A model generated the notes under the pieces. It had not been told where the DNA came from. It made no database searches and saw only the letters and a program-made list of their open reading frames with translations. Below are positions 44,798 through 57,175 of a stretch of DNA of 64,000 nt, piece by piece (the first letter of the stretch is position 1; every line of letters begins with the position of its first letter). Source of the stretch: Niabella soli DSM 19437 (GTDB lineage Bacteria; Bacteroidota; Bacteroidia; Chitinophagales; Chitinophagaceae); the NCBI RefSeq assembly GCF_000243115.2, contig NZ_CP007035.1:4464001-4528000 (forward strand), read 5' to 3'. Both the position numbers and the translations under genes were made by a program.

Positions 44798-44855
44798 TCA
44801 AAGGGGGCATGATCTGCATGTAAAGAAAATAGTAGTAGAATAAAAATGTCAAACA

Positions 44856-44922
44856 GTCCCGTAGGGACGACCGATCGGTAGAATAAGAAAACGCCACCGG
44901 TACATTGCGCTCCGTAGGAGCG
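44856..44922. repeat. Pair of short three-base-loop hairpins
   Basis: GTCCC-gta-GGGAC at 44856-44868 and CGCTCC-gta-GGAGCG at 44908-44922, in the 178-base gap before the second GH2 gene. They share the gta loop with hairpins at 28541 and 33723. Confidence 0.6.
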
Positions 44923-44960
44923 ACCTGTTGGAGTGATCAAATCGTAAAGAGTTTAAATAA

Positions 44961-48233
<3,273 letters not shown>

Positions 48234-48285
48234 AATTTTTTCAGAAAAACTAACCGGTATATTTGAAAATTGATAAACAGAGCAA

Positions 48286-51200
48286 ATGAAGGGACGTTTG
48301 AAAATAACCATAATAATACTTGCATTCTTTTTATTGCATAGCGCTTGTTGGGGGCAAAAGGAAAAGCCGGCAACACTTGAATCACTGTTTAAAGCCCCAC
48401 CACAGGAGGCCAGCCCCTGGGTATTCTGGTATTGGATGTATGCGGCCGTTTCAAAAGAAGGGATCACCGCAGACCTGGAAGCCATGAAACAGGCAGGGAT
48501 CGGAGGTGCTTACCTGATGCCCATTTATGATACAACCTCAAAAGTTCCTTACCCGAAACCGGCACGGCAGCTGACGCCGGAATGGTGGGCGATGGTGAAT
48601 CATGCGATGGCAGAAAGCAAGCGGTTAGGACTAAAACTGGCCATGCATGTAAGCGATGGTTTTGCGCTGGCGGGCGGCCCCTGGATAAAACCGGACCAGT
48701 CGATGCAGAAGCTGGTATGGACAAAAACCTATCTGCGTGCCGGAGAAATAAATATACTCCGCTTGAAGCAGCCGGAAACCCGTGAAAACTTTTATGAGGA
48801 CATAGCCGTCTTTGCCTACCCGGCTAATGCGAATGCTGCTTTTGAAAAGATAGCGCCCATACCGGTTGTAACGGCAAGTACGGGGGAGAAGGTTTCCTGG
48901 CTCGCTACAGAAAATAATGATGGGGGGACTTTCAGAAGCGACACGGCTTGCTGGATCCAATACACTTACCCAAGAAAGTTCACACTGCGCTCAGTAAGAA
49001 TCCATACCGGTGGTAATAATTACCAGGCGCAGCGATTGCTGGTACAATACAGCAATAACGGGGTTGGGTTTAAAACATTGATGCGACTGGAACCTGCACG
49101 CCACGGGTGGCAGGATACGGATGAAGATAACACTTACGCTATTCCCGCTACTACTGCAAAATACTTCCGGTTTGTTTATGATAAAAAAGGAACGGAGCCC
49201 GGTGCTGAAGACCTGGATGCTGCCAAATGGAAGCCGGTATTAAAAATAAAAGGGATTTACCTGGGCGATGAACCGGTGATCAACCAGATCGAAGCAAAGA
49301 ATGGCAGCATGTGGCGGGTAGCCGGAAATACAACGCCCGAAATAGTGCCGGATAACGGTGCAGTGCGGTTAAAGAATGTTATAAATCTTACCGGCAAAAT
49401 GGACAAAGAGGGCAACCTGGATTGGCAGCCACCCAAAGCAGGCAACTGGATCATTTTACGGATGGGGCATACTGCTACAGGCCATACCAATGCAACCGGC
49501 GGCGCAGCAAAAGGGCTGGAATGCGATAAGTTTAATAGAGATGCGGTAACACTTCAATTTGAAAACTGGTTTGCAAAAGCATTTGAGAAAACAAGCCCGG
49601 GCCTGGCGGCGGAAGTGCTAAAAATATTTCATGTGGATAGCTGGGAAGCAGGGAGCCAGAACTGGGGGAAGAACTTTGCGGACGAATTTAAAAGAAGACG
49701 CGGTTATGACCTGATGCCCTGGCTGCCGGTAATGGCGGGCGTTCCCGTTGAAAGCGCTACTACTTCTGAAAAAGTATTGCACGATGTGCGGGAAACCATT
49801 GCAGAATTGATCAATGATGTATTTTATAAGACCCTGGCACAACTGGCACATGAAAAGGGATGTACGTTTAGTGCGGAAAGCGTGGCGCCTACTATGACGA
49901 GCGACGGTCTGTTGCACTACAAAACAGTGGATATACCCATGGGTGAGTTCTGGTTAAAAAGCCCTACGCATGATAAGCCGAACGATATGCTGGATGCCAT
50001 AAGCGGCGGCCATATTTACGGGAAAAATATTATACAGGCAGAAGCCTTTACAACATTGCGGATGAACTGGAGCGAGCACCCGGGAAATATAAAGGCATTA
50101 GGGGACCGGAATTTTGCAATGGGGATTAATAAAATGGTGTTGCATGTGTTTACACACAATCCCTGGCTGAACCGGAAACCTGGTATGACCCTGGGAGGCA
50201 TCGGTTTGTTTTATCAGCGGGACCAAACCTGGTTCCGGCAAAGCAATGCCTGGATCACTTATCTGGCAAGGGTTTCAGCAATACTGCAACAGGGGAAGCC
50301 CGTGACGGATATTGCTGTATTTACAGGAGAAGAAGTGCCGCGCCGTTCCGTATTACCCGACCGGTTGGTTGCTACATTGCCCGGAGTATTTGGAGCAGCG
50401 CGGGTGGCATCGGAAAAACTAAGACTGGAAAATGTGAATCAACCACTACGAACGATACCGGAGGGAGTAACACATTCCGCAAATATGGCCGATCCCGAAA
50501 ACTGGACGGATGCGTTGCGCGGCTATAAATATGATTGTTTTAATCCGGATGCGCTGCTGCAGGCAAAAGTGGTGAACGGGAAAGTAGTACTGCCCTCTGG
50601 TGCCCGTTATTCCATATTGGTATTTCCCGGTAAAACAAAAATGAACCCCAACAGCAGTTTAATGTCTTTGGCGGTTGCAAAAAAGATTGAGGAGCTGCAA
50701 CGCGATGGGGCAGCGATTATTATTGATAAACAATCCTGGCAACCCATCAGCTTTAACGAAAGTCAAAAGGAATTAGACGCGGTTTGGCAAAGGATAGCGG
50801 CTTTTAATGGAAAAAATAGAATGATAGCAGCTCCCTATAATGAGGCTTCTTTTGATAAGCTGGGTGTGTCAAAAGATGTAGCTGTCTTGTCAGCAAATAA
50901 CAGGGTTGCATGGACACACAGGGAATTGAGCGACGGGGATAGTTATTTTATTTCAAATCAGGAGAACCAACCGCAAACACTTACTTTATCCTTCAGGGTG
51001 GCGGGCTATGTGCCGGAGATATGGGATCCCGTTACCGGAACGATTAGCGTTAGCGGGAACTGGGAAATCAAACAGGGTAGAACGATTATTAACCTGCCGT
51101 TGGCCTCCAATGGGTCGGCATTTATAGTGTTCCGCCAGCCAACAACAGCAAAACAAAAAAAGACGGTTATTGATGGACCCAAAACAATTGCGAAAATCAG

Positions 51201-51660
51201 CAATGCCTGGAACGTACAGTTTGACACGGCTTACGGAGGCCCACGGGAAGCGGTGGTATTTGAAAAACTGGAGCCCTGGAATAAAAACGGGAATATAGCT
51301 ATAAAGTATTATTCCGGAACCGCCGTCTATAAAAATAATTTTAGCATTACTGATCTTAAAAAAGGCAAGCCGGTTTTTATACGTATCGATAGTGTTTATA
51401 ACTGCGCTACAGTGCGCATTAACGGAATGGATTGTGGCACTATTTGGACGGATCCCTTTCAGTTGGATATTTCAAAAGCAGTTAAACAAGGACAAAATAG
51501 TATTGAGATCACAGTGAGCAATACCTGGGCCAACCGGCTGATCGGGGATCTTTCACTGCCTGAAAATAAACGCGTAACCTGGACGACAGCGCCCTTATTG
51601 CTACAGGGGAAACCCTTGCTGAATGCGGGTTTGGGAGGAGAGGTTAAGGTTGTTCAGTAA
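48286..51660 (+). CDS. Exported alpha-L-rhamnosidase-like protein, GH106
   Basis: A 1124-residue exported protein with a signal peptide ending ACWGQ. The GH106 start is clear: LESLFKAPPQEASPWVFWYW, then GITADLEAMKQAGIGGAYLMP and LGLKLAMHVSDGFALAGGPW. The central (beta/alpha)8 region has FHVDSWEAGSQNW and a CTFSAESVAPTM block that carry candidate catalytic Glu residues. A jelly-roll C-terminal region resembles GH2 sandwich domains (NCATVRINGMDCGTIWTDPF). GH106 enzymes are calcium-dependent inverting rhamnosidases acting on pectic rhamnose, including rhamnogalacturonan II. It lies 52 bases after the GH2 gene. Confidence 0.88.
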   Translation: MKGRLKITIIILAFFLLHSACWGQKEKPATLESLFKAPPQEASPWVFWYWMYAAVSKEGITADLEAMKQAGIGGAYLMPIYDTTSKVPYPKPARQLTPEWWAMVNHAMAESKRLGLKLAMHVSDGFALAGGPWIKPDQSMQKLVWTKTYLRAGEINILRLKQPETRENFYEDIAVFAYPANANAAFEKIAPIPVVTASTGEKVSWLATENNDGGTFRSDTACWIQYTYPRKFTLRSVRIHTGGNNYQAQRLLVQYSNNGVGFKTLMRLEPARHGWQDTDEDNTYAIPATTAKYFRFVYDKKGTEPGAEDLDAAKWKPVLKIKGIYLGDEPVINQIEAKNGSMWRVAGNTTPEIVPDNGAVRLKNVINLTGKMDKEGNLDWQPPKAGNWIILRMGHTATGHTNATGGAAKGLECDKFNRDAVTLQFENWFAKAFEKTSPGLAAEVLKIFHVDSWEAGSQNWGKNFADEFKRRRGYDLMPWLPVMAGVPVESATTSEKVLHDVRETIAELINDVFYKTLAQLAHEKGCTFSAESVAPTMTSDGLLHYKTVDIPMGEFWLKSPTHDKPNDMLDAISGGHIYGKNIIQAEAFTTLRMNWSEHPGNIKALGDRNFAMGINKMVLHVFTHNPWLNRKPGMTLGGIGLFYQRDQTWFRQSNAWITYLARVSAILQQGKPVTDIAVFTGEEVPRRSVLPDRLVATLPGVFGAARVASEKLRLENVNQPLRTIPEGVTHSANMADPENWTDALRGYKYDCFNPDALLQAKVVNGKVVLPSGARYSILVFPGKTKMNPNSSLMSLAVAKKIEELQRDGAAIIIDKQSWQPISFNESQKELDAVWQRIAAFNGKNRMIAAPYNEASFDKLGVSKDVAVLSANNRVAWTHRELSDGDSYFISNQENQPQTLTLSFRVAGYVPEIWDPVTGTISVSGNWEIKQGRTIINLPLASNGSAFIVFRQPTTAKQKKTVIDGPKTIAKISNAWNVQFDTAYGGPREAVVFEKLEPWNKNGNIAIKYYSGTAVYKNNFSITDLKKGKPVFIRIDSVYNCATVRINGMDCGTIWTDPFQLDISKAVKQGQNSIEITVSNTWANRLIGDLSLPENKRVTWTTAPLLLQGKPLLNAGLGGEVKVVQ

Positions 51661-51682
51661 AGAGAATGCTTCTTTATGGTGC

Positions 51683-51772
51683 CGTCATTTCGAGCGTACC
51701 GCAGGGAAGCGAGAAATCTCGTTCTTTAATAACGGGATTTCTCACCCTCCTGGCGTCGGGTTCGAAATGACG
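51683..51772. repeat. Dispersed CGTCATTTCGA repeat, full copy
   Basis: A 90-base element with near-perfect inverted termini (CGTCATTTCGA left, TTCGAAATGACG right) and inner GAGAAATCTCG and CGGGATTTCTC arms. It lies between convergent genes and could fold as a long hairpin and stop transcription from both sides. Confidence 0.72.
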
Positions 51773-51779
51773 TGAACCT

Positions 51780-52667
51780 TTATTTCAACTCCTGTTTAAA
51801 AAAATCGATGGTCCGTTTCCAGGCCAGTTCAGCAGCTTCTTTGTCGTACCGTGGTGTGGTATTATTATGAAAACCGTGGTTAGCGTTGGCATAAATATAG
51901 GCCGTATACTTTTTATGGTTGGCTTTTAAAGCCGTTTCATAAGCAGGCCATCCTTCGGTGACGCGGGTGTCCAGTGCAGCGTAATGCAATAAAAGCGGGG
52001 CCTGTATTTTAGGAACGTCCGTTTCAGCAGGCTGGGTGCCATAAAAAGGAACGGCCGCTGCCAAACCAGGAATACGAACAGCCATCATATTGGCGATCCA
52101 CCCGCCAAAGCAAAAGCCTACCACGCCCACTTTACCATTACAATCCGGGTGGTTCTTAAGATAATCGTAGGCAGCAATAAAATCTTCCAGCATTTCATTT
52201 TTATCCCGTTTGGCCTGTAGCACCCGTCCTTCATCATCATTACCCGGATAACCGCCCAGGGGTGTCAGGGCATCGGGCGCCAGTGCAATAAAACCTTCTA
52301 CAGCGGTTCTGCGCGCCACGTCTTCGATATAGGGATTCAGTCCCCGGTTTTCATGTACCACCACTATGCCACCAACTTTCTTTTTTAACCCATCGGGTTC
52401 GGCAAGCAGGCCTTTAATGGACCCGCCGCCCTTAGGCGACGGGTAATGAATGTATTCCGTCTTGAGTCTTTTGTCTTCCGGGCCTACGGTAGCCGTTGTT
52501 TTATAATCCGGCATTAAAAAACTCAGCAGTGCGGGAACGGTGAGGCCACCAACGGCATAGAGCGACAGTTGTTGCATAAAACCGCGCCGGTCTATTCGGT
52601 TATGCGCATAGTCATCATACAGATCGAATACTTCCTGCCGGATATTTTCTTTTTTTACAGGGTCCAT
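51780..52667 (-). CDS. Exported dienelactone-hydrolase family protein
   Basis: A 295-residue alpha/beta hydrolase of the dienelactone hydrolase family. The N-terminus carries a twin-arginine-like stretch [10 protein letters not shown] followed by a hydrophobic segment, so export by Tat is likely. Family blocks are [19 protein letters not shown], the Cys nucleophile elbow [11 protein letters not shown] near residue 185, PFYGTQP, and a late ANANHGFHN with the catalytic His; an Asp sits in ALDTRV. Substrates of such exported members are not known. It is on the minus strand next to the DUF5703 gene. Confidence 0.88.
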   Translation of the reverse strand: MDPVKKENIRQEVFDLYDDYAHNRIDRRGFMQQLSLYAVGGLTVPALLSFLMPDYKTTATVGPEDKRLKTEYIHYPSPKGGGSIKGLLAEPDGLKKKVGGIVVVHENRGLNPYIEDVARRTAVEGFIALAPDALTPLGGYPGNDDEGRVLQAKRDKNEMLEDFIAAYDYLKNHPDCNGKVGVVGFCFGGWIANMMAVRIPGLAAAVPFYGTQPAETDVPKIQAPLLLHYAALDTRVTEGWPAYETALKANHKKYTAYIYANANHGFHNNTTPRYDKEAAELAWKRTIDFFKQELK

Positions 52668-52820
52668 ATGTATGGTTTTATAAGGTTGAAAGCTTGTTCA
52701 AATTTACATTGTTTTCCCGAAGTTTATCAGTGCAGAGCAGCTATTTCTTTGCCACTGAAACACAGAATGCACTGAGATTTTTCAGTGGCTCTGTGGCAAA
52801 ATAAAAGTGCCGTGCATCCT

Positions 52821-55133
52821 TCAGCGCAGCATGTTTATCACATCTTTTTCTCTGCTTTGAGGGATAACTTTAAGCGAAACAAATTTTCCCCTTTTCAAAA
52901 CACCTTCAACCGTTGTATGCCGGGGGGCATGTAATTTGAACGCTACATCCCATTCCTTTGGCCAGGCGGGGAACAAATAAATTTTATCGCCTGCCGCCTG
53001 CAGCAGCATTTCCTGCAAGCCGGTCATCCCGGAGCCCCCCCAGTTATGATCCGGAACCCAGTCGTAGCCAGGTCCCCAAAACGCTGGAAATCGCCGCCCG
53101 CCGTCTTTTAATTTCTGAACAGTTAGCTGCTGTGCTTCGCGGGTTAAACCCAGCCGGGCGGCAAAAATATTGTCCTGTTTCCAGCCAACGGCACTGCGGA
53201 ATTTCAATGCAAACGTGTCCAGTTTATAAGTGTTTATGGCGGTATCCAGTCCCGGGCGGCCAATGCCAAAGAGGCCCCACGGAAAAACAGGATAGAGCAT
53301 AGAGGATTCGGTATTATTCACCCGCGCCCACAGCTTCGCAGGGGCAATAGTGGTCTTGCCATTGTATTGCATAAAAGGGACCGGTGGGATCCTTTGAAGT
53401 AACCCGTTAAAATATATTTTTTCGGTATTGTTTAAATTGCCGGCCGGTAGTGCTAAAAGCGCCGCTGTTACTGTTTTTAACGCAGCAATGGTGGAGCTGG
53501 AATTATAAGCCATCTTAAATGTTTCTGCCCCGGACCCGGGATACAATATCAAATGCCCCTCCTGGTCCAGCGCTTTAATGCCCCGCTGCTTTGCCAGGTA
53601 CTGATAATGTTCATCAAAAAAACGCAAACAACTTTTTATTAAAGGCAGGTAGTTTTTTAAGACGATGGTACCATAGTCGTTGGCATCCAGCAGCATTTTG
53701 CAAAATTCGAGCACGGTATCCCATTCATATTCCAGCCAGGCATTGTATTCCATGCCCGGGTCGAATCCTGCCGGCCGTTTCCAGCCATATTCTGTTGGAT
53801 TCGGTAAGCCAAAGTTTTCTAGCTGTTCATTAAAATTAGCGCCGCCGTGGCCCCAATAAATTTTACTTCTTAATTCCGCCGTAGCTAAAAGCCGGTTGTA
53901 AAAATCAAACTGGGGTTGCATCATATCAACATCGCCGCTTTTAAGCAGGGGCCAGTACACCAGTCGTTGGTTTTGTGCGGTAAAGGTGCCGCCGCCCCAG
54001 TTGCGATGGTCGGGTGTACCTTTTATTGTGGAGTCCGTAAAAACGGGGTCAACCGTAAAAAGGCCGCCGTTAAATTTAGTGGGGTAACTGCCATAAGCAT
54101 TTGCTGCCAGCATATAACGGAACAACTGGTAATTGCGGCCCAGTTGCCAGGCCGTATCGGCTGCATTTTTTATACCAGGGTTGATACAAATATAACTGCG
54201 CTCCCAAAACTGTTTCCACCACTTTGCTGTTTGCCATAACGCATTTTTGTTTTGCTGAATGGTTTGGGCAATTTGACGGAGCTGTTGCCTCCAGGCCTCC
54301 GTAGTTGGGGTTTGATCATTATGTAAAATGATCTGGAGCTCCTGGTGCTTTTTTGCTTCCCGGCTGTGCAGGCTCCAGCTTTTAAAAAGGGTAGTCGCAT
54401 AAATACCTTCGCCGGTATTTCCCGGTACAAAGCCTGCTCCCCGGATCATCCCGCCCGAGGTCAGCCGGCGCAGGGGATTAAAAAGCTGCTGTTTTACGTT
54501 GCTGAGCCCCTGCTGGGCAACAGTTGCGTCAAAAACAGTAGAATCGGCATTACGATGATAAAACAGGATATTGTTTTTATCATATTCTATATAATCTTTT
54601 TGGGTAACCACTTTTACATGGCTGGCCCATTTCCAGGAATTGGCATTGTTTTCTTTGCCTTTCAGCAGGCGGTCTTCAAAGCGCCAGTTTTCATAGACGG
54701 CTTCGGCACGTATGGGTTTTGAACTCTGTATATCCAGGTGAATCACCGGCTGCAATACATCTACCCACACAGTGATGCGTACTTTATTGGTGGCGGTGGA
54801 GGCGTCAATAGTGGCGCTGCCGTTTTCCAGGTGCAGTTGCTGCCGGAAACGGGCATTAGTAAAGGGATTTGGTAACAACTTTAGCCGCAGTCTGCCTGAT
54901 TTCAAAAAAGTATTGTTTTCATCGAAAGCGCCGCTTTTAGAAAAATAAAGGAACACTTCGTTATGCTCCACCCATAGGTTCGCGCCAATACTGCCGCCGC
55001 CCACGGGCATGGATCCGGAAGCGTTGTTGCTTTCTGTGGTCCAGTCGACACTATAATCGCTAACAGAAAATTGTGCAAAGCTTCCGTTCGTTGCTAAAAG
55101 GAACAAAAAAATACAAAAACAAAATTTAAACAT
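52821..55133 (-). CDS. Exported DUF5703/GH95-like glycoside hydrolase
   Basis: A 770-residue exported protein with a signal peptide ending GSFAQ. The N-terminal beta-sandwich has WTTESNNASGSMPVGGGSIGANLW and FYFSKSGAFDENN-like text (FLYFSKSGAFDENNTFL), which I recognise as DUF5703. The rest is an (alpha/alpha)6 barrel with YMLAANAYGSYPTKFNGG, DHRNWGGGTF and PDHNWGGSGMTGLQEMLLQ, related to GH95. GH95 enzymes are alpha-L-fucosidases or alpha-L-galactosidases, the latter known on rhamnogalacturonan II, but this branch has no activity I can name. It is divergent from an AraC gene and shares a control region with it. Confidence 0.75.
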   Translation of the reverse strand: MFKFCFCIFLFLLATNGSFAQFSVSDYSVDWTTESNNASGSMPVGGGSIGANLWVEHNEVFLYFSKSGAFDENNTFLKSGRLRLKLLPNPFTNARFRQQLHLENGSATIDASTATNKVRITVWVDVLQPVIHLDIQSSKPIRAEAVYENWRFEDRLLKGKENNANSWKWASHVKVVTQKDYIEYDKNNILFYHRNADSTVFDATVAQQGLSNVKQQLFNPLRRLTSGGMIRGAGFVPGNTGEGIYATTLFKSWSLHSREAKKHQELQIILHNDQTPTTEAWRQQLRQIAQTIQQNKNALWQTAKWWKQFWERSYICINPGIKNAADTAWQLGRNYQLFRYMLAANAYGSYPTKFNGGLFTVDPVFTDSTIKGTPDHRNWGGGTFTAQNQRLVYWPLLKSGDVDMMQPQFDFYNRLLATAELRSKIYWGHGGANFNEQLENFGLPNPTEYGWKRPAGFDPGMEYNAWLEYEWDTVLEFCKMLLDANDYGTIVLKNYLPLIKSCLRFFDEHYQYLAKQRGIKALDQEGHLILYPGSGAETFKMAYNSSSTIAALKTVTAALLALPAGNLNNTEKIYFNGLLQRIPPVPFMQYNGKTTIAPAKLWARVNNTESSMLYPVFPWGLFGIGRPGLDTAINTYKLDTFALKFRSAVGWKQDNIFAARLGLTREAQQLTVQKLKDGGRRFPAFWGPGYDWVPDHNWGGSGMTGLQEMLLQAAGDKIYLFPAWPKEWDVAFKLHAPRHTTVEGVLKRGKFVSLKVIPQSREKDVINMLR

Positions 55134-55181
55134 GAGTCTGTTTAGACTTTTTAAACTTCATAATTTCTACTAAACCTATGT

Positions 55182-55248
55182 GCCCGCCCCCGCCAGAATG
55201 AATCTTTCGCCCGCCCGTACCGAATGGCACATTCGGGCGGGGGCGGGC
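55182..55248. repeat. GC-rich inverted repeat
   Basis: The 19-base arm 55182-55200 pairs with 55230-55248 with a single mismatch, leaving a 29-base loop. The arms are mostly C on one side and G on the other, standing out from the AT-rich surroundings. Confidence 0.65.
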
Positions 55249-55290
55249 GTGCCGGTACGGATGGGGTTCAAAATAAGTTGAAGCAACATT

Positions 55291-55313
55291 ATAATTGTAA
55301 ATATTACAATTAT
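55291..55313. promoter_or_regulatory. Perfect 23-bp palindrome, candidate operator
   Basis: ATAATTGTAA at 55291-55300 is mirrored exactly by TTACAATTAT at 55304-55313 around a three-base centre. It lies 128 bases before the AraC start and 158 bases before the divergent DUF5703 gene. It may bind a dimeric regulator; AraC proteins usually prefer direct repeats, so another regulator is possible. Confidence 0.45.
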
Positions 55314-55440
55314 TTCAATGAAAATCAAATTTTTAAGAAGGAATCCTGCATTTTGCTCGTCTAATGTAACAAAAGGGCGCCATAAAACGGGGAATAAGCG
55401 AAAAGTTTATTATTATTGAATTGATTTTTGTCTTGAGCCA

Positions 55441-56352
55441 ATGAAAGAAGCGGAAAATAAACAGGGATCATTTAAAAATATCTGGTATGGGATCGGGCGG
55501 AAACGTATCGAGATCCCGAATCAGGTATTGCGTGATAAGGTAATAGACGATCCTTTGCTGAATAGTTTGTACATCTCCAGCCTTGGGTACTATCCGAATG
55601 CGAAAGCGCATTTTACCAAGCGAAAAAAAGGGCTGCCGGGGAATATGCTGTTTTATTGTGTGGCAGGGCATGGATTTTATGAGCTCAGGGGAGAGACGCA
55701 TACAGTGAATCCTAATGAATTTTTTATCCTGCCTTATGACGAAGCGCATGCTTATGGATCGCAGGAAAAAGACCCCTGGAGTATTTACTGGATCCATTTT
55801 GAAGGAAAAAATCTTCCCGCTTTTAATGAGATCAACGCGGTTAAGGATTGTTTTAAATCTACACGGATAAAAGATAATGGAGAGATAACGGCGCTGTTTA
55901 ATAAAATGTATGAATCGCTGGAACTGGGGTACAGTGCGGATAATCTTTATTTTTCGAACCTGAGCCTGCGCCAGTTTTTTTCCTATTTTATCTATAATAA
56001 CCGGCATCACCCGGTGGTAGAGAATAAAGAGCTGGACAGCGTGGACCGCGTCATACTTTTTATGCAGGAGAAATTGCAGGAAAGTCTGACACTGGCTGAC
56101 CTGAGCCGGTATTCCAACTATTCCGTTTCCCGGTTTTCTAATTTATTTAAACAGAAAACCGGCTATGCTCCCATGGATTATTTTATGCATATGAAGATCC
56201 AGCAGGCCTGCCAGCTCCTGGACTTTACGGACCGGGCCATTAAAGACGTTGCACTTACGATGGGATTTGATGATCCGTATTATTTTTCAAAACGATTTAA
56301 ACAGGTAATAGGAATGCCCCCCCAGCAATACAGGGCTATTAAAAAAGATTAA
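55441..56352 (+). CDS. AraC-family transcriptional regulator
   Basis: A 303-residue regulator. The N-terminal cupin-like sensor domain includes FYELRGETHTVNPNEFFILPYDEAHAY-type strands (for example NPNEFFILPYDEAHAYG) and WSIYWIHFEGK. The C-terminal part from about residue 200 has two helix-turn-helix motifs: LTLADLSRYSNYSVSRFSN and then IKDVALTMGFDDPYYFSKRF with the typical ending IGMPPQQYRA. It is the only sugar-type regulator visible in the window. It is divergent from the DUF5703 hydrolase gene and upstream of EEP and sulfatase genes, so it probably controls these in response to a released sugar. Confidence 0.92.
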   Translation: MKEAENKQGSFKNIWYGIGRKRIEIPNQVLRDKVIDDPLLNSLYISSLGYYPNAKAHFTKRKKGLPGNMLFYCVAGHGFYELRGETHTVNPNEFFILPYDEAHAYGSQEKDPWSIYWIHFEGKNLPAFNEINAVKDCFKSTRIKDNGEITALFNKMYESLELGYSADNLYFSNLSLRQFFSYFIYNNRHHPVVENKELDSVDRVILFMQEKLQESLTLADLSRYSNYSVSRFSNLFKQKTGYAPMDYFMHMKIQQACQLLDFTDRAIKDVALTMGFDDPYYFSKRFKQVIGMPPQQYRAIKKD

Positions 56353-56361
56353 AAAATTATT

Positions 56362-57168
56362 ATGAGAGGATCACTGAGTCGATTACTGCTTTTGATAGTA
56401 TTACAGATTGCTGTTCTTATTCCCTGTGGCGCCACTGTTCCCGGAGATCCCGGTGCTATAAAGTTTATGACCTACAATGTCCATCATTGTAATCCTCCGT
56501 CAAAGCCAGGTGTAATTGATGTAGCAGCCATTGCCCGGGTTATTAAAAAAGAAAACCCTGATATCATTGCCCTGCAGGAAATTGACGTAAATACCGGTCG
56601 CTCCGGCAAAATAAACCAGGCAGCGTTATTAGCAGAAAAAGCGGGGTACCATGCGTTTCATTTTTCCAAAACAATTGATTTTGATGGCGGCGAATACGGG
56701 ATCATGATCCTTTCCAGGTATCCACTATCGGATATGGAAACACATAAACTGCCTACCGACCCGGCAACCGGGGGAGAACCGCGCGTTTTATCCGTGGCAA
56801 CGGCAACCTTACCCAATGGAAAAAAGATCCGCGTAGCCAGCGTGCATCTGGATTTTAAGGGAAAAACAAATAGCAAACTGCAAATGACCGAAGTGAATAA
56901 GATCTTAGGGAAAGAAAAGCTCCCGGTGATCATCGGGGGGGATTTTAATGCTACAGAAAACAGCGAAACCATTGGTTTGCTGGATGCGGCATTTACCCGC
57001 ACCTGTAAGCACTGTGCTTTTACGATTGAAGAAGGAAAGGGAAAAATGGCTATAGACTTTATAGCCTACAAACCAGGCACAGCATTTTCGGTGATAAAGC
57101 ATCAGGTGATCGATGAAACCTACGCGTCTGATCACCTGCCGGTTATGGCTGAATTGAAAATTCATTAG
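56362..57168 (+). CDS. Exported endonuclease/exonuclease/phosphatase (EEP) family protein
   Basis: A 268-residue exported metal-dependent phosphodiesterase-fold protein. Motifs are FMTYNVHHCN, DIIALQEID (metal-binding Glu), VASVHLDFKGK, VIIGGDFNAT (Asp/Asn) and the terminal YASDHLPVMAEL with catalytic Asp-His. Members exported by Bacteroidota act on phosphodiesters whose identity is mostly unknown. It starts ten bases after the AraC gene and precedes a sulfatase gene by seven bases, so it lies in a small operon with both. Confidence 0.88.
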   Translation: MRGSLSRLLLLIVLQIAVLIPCGATVPGDPGAIKFMTYNVHHCNPPSKPGVIDVAAIARVIKKENPDIIALQEIDVNTGRSGKINQAALLAEKAGYHAFHFSKTIDFDGGEYGIMILSRYPLSDMETHKLPTDPATGGEPRVLSVATATLPNGKKIRVASVHLDFKGKTNSKLQMTEVNKILGKEKLPVIIGGDFNATENSETIGLLDAAFTRTCKHCAFTIEEGKGKMAIDFIAYKPGTAFSVIKHQVIDETYASDHLPVMAELKIH

Positions 57169-57175
57169 CTACTAT

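Larger units (their letters stand above)
55134..55440. promoter_or_regulatory. Divergent control region between DUF5703 and AraC genes
   Basis: The 307-base gap holds no gene. It contains a GC-rich stem-loop (55182-55248) and a perfect AT-rich palindrome (55291-55313), and must carry promoters for both directions. Exact promoter boxes could not be fixed by eye. Confidence 0.55.
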
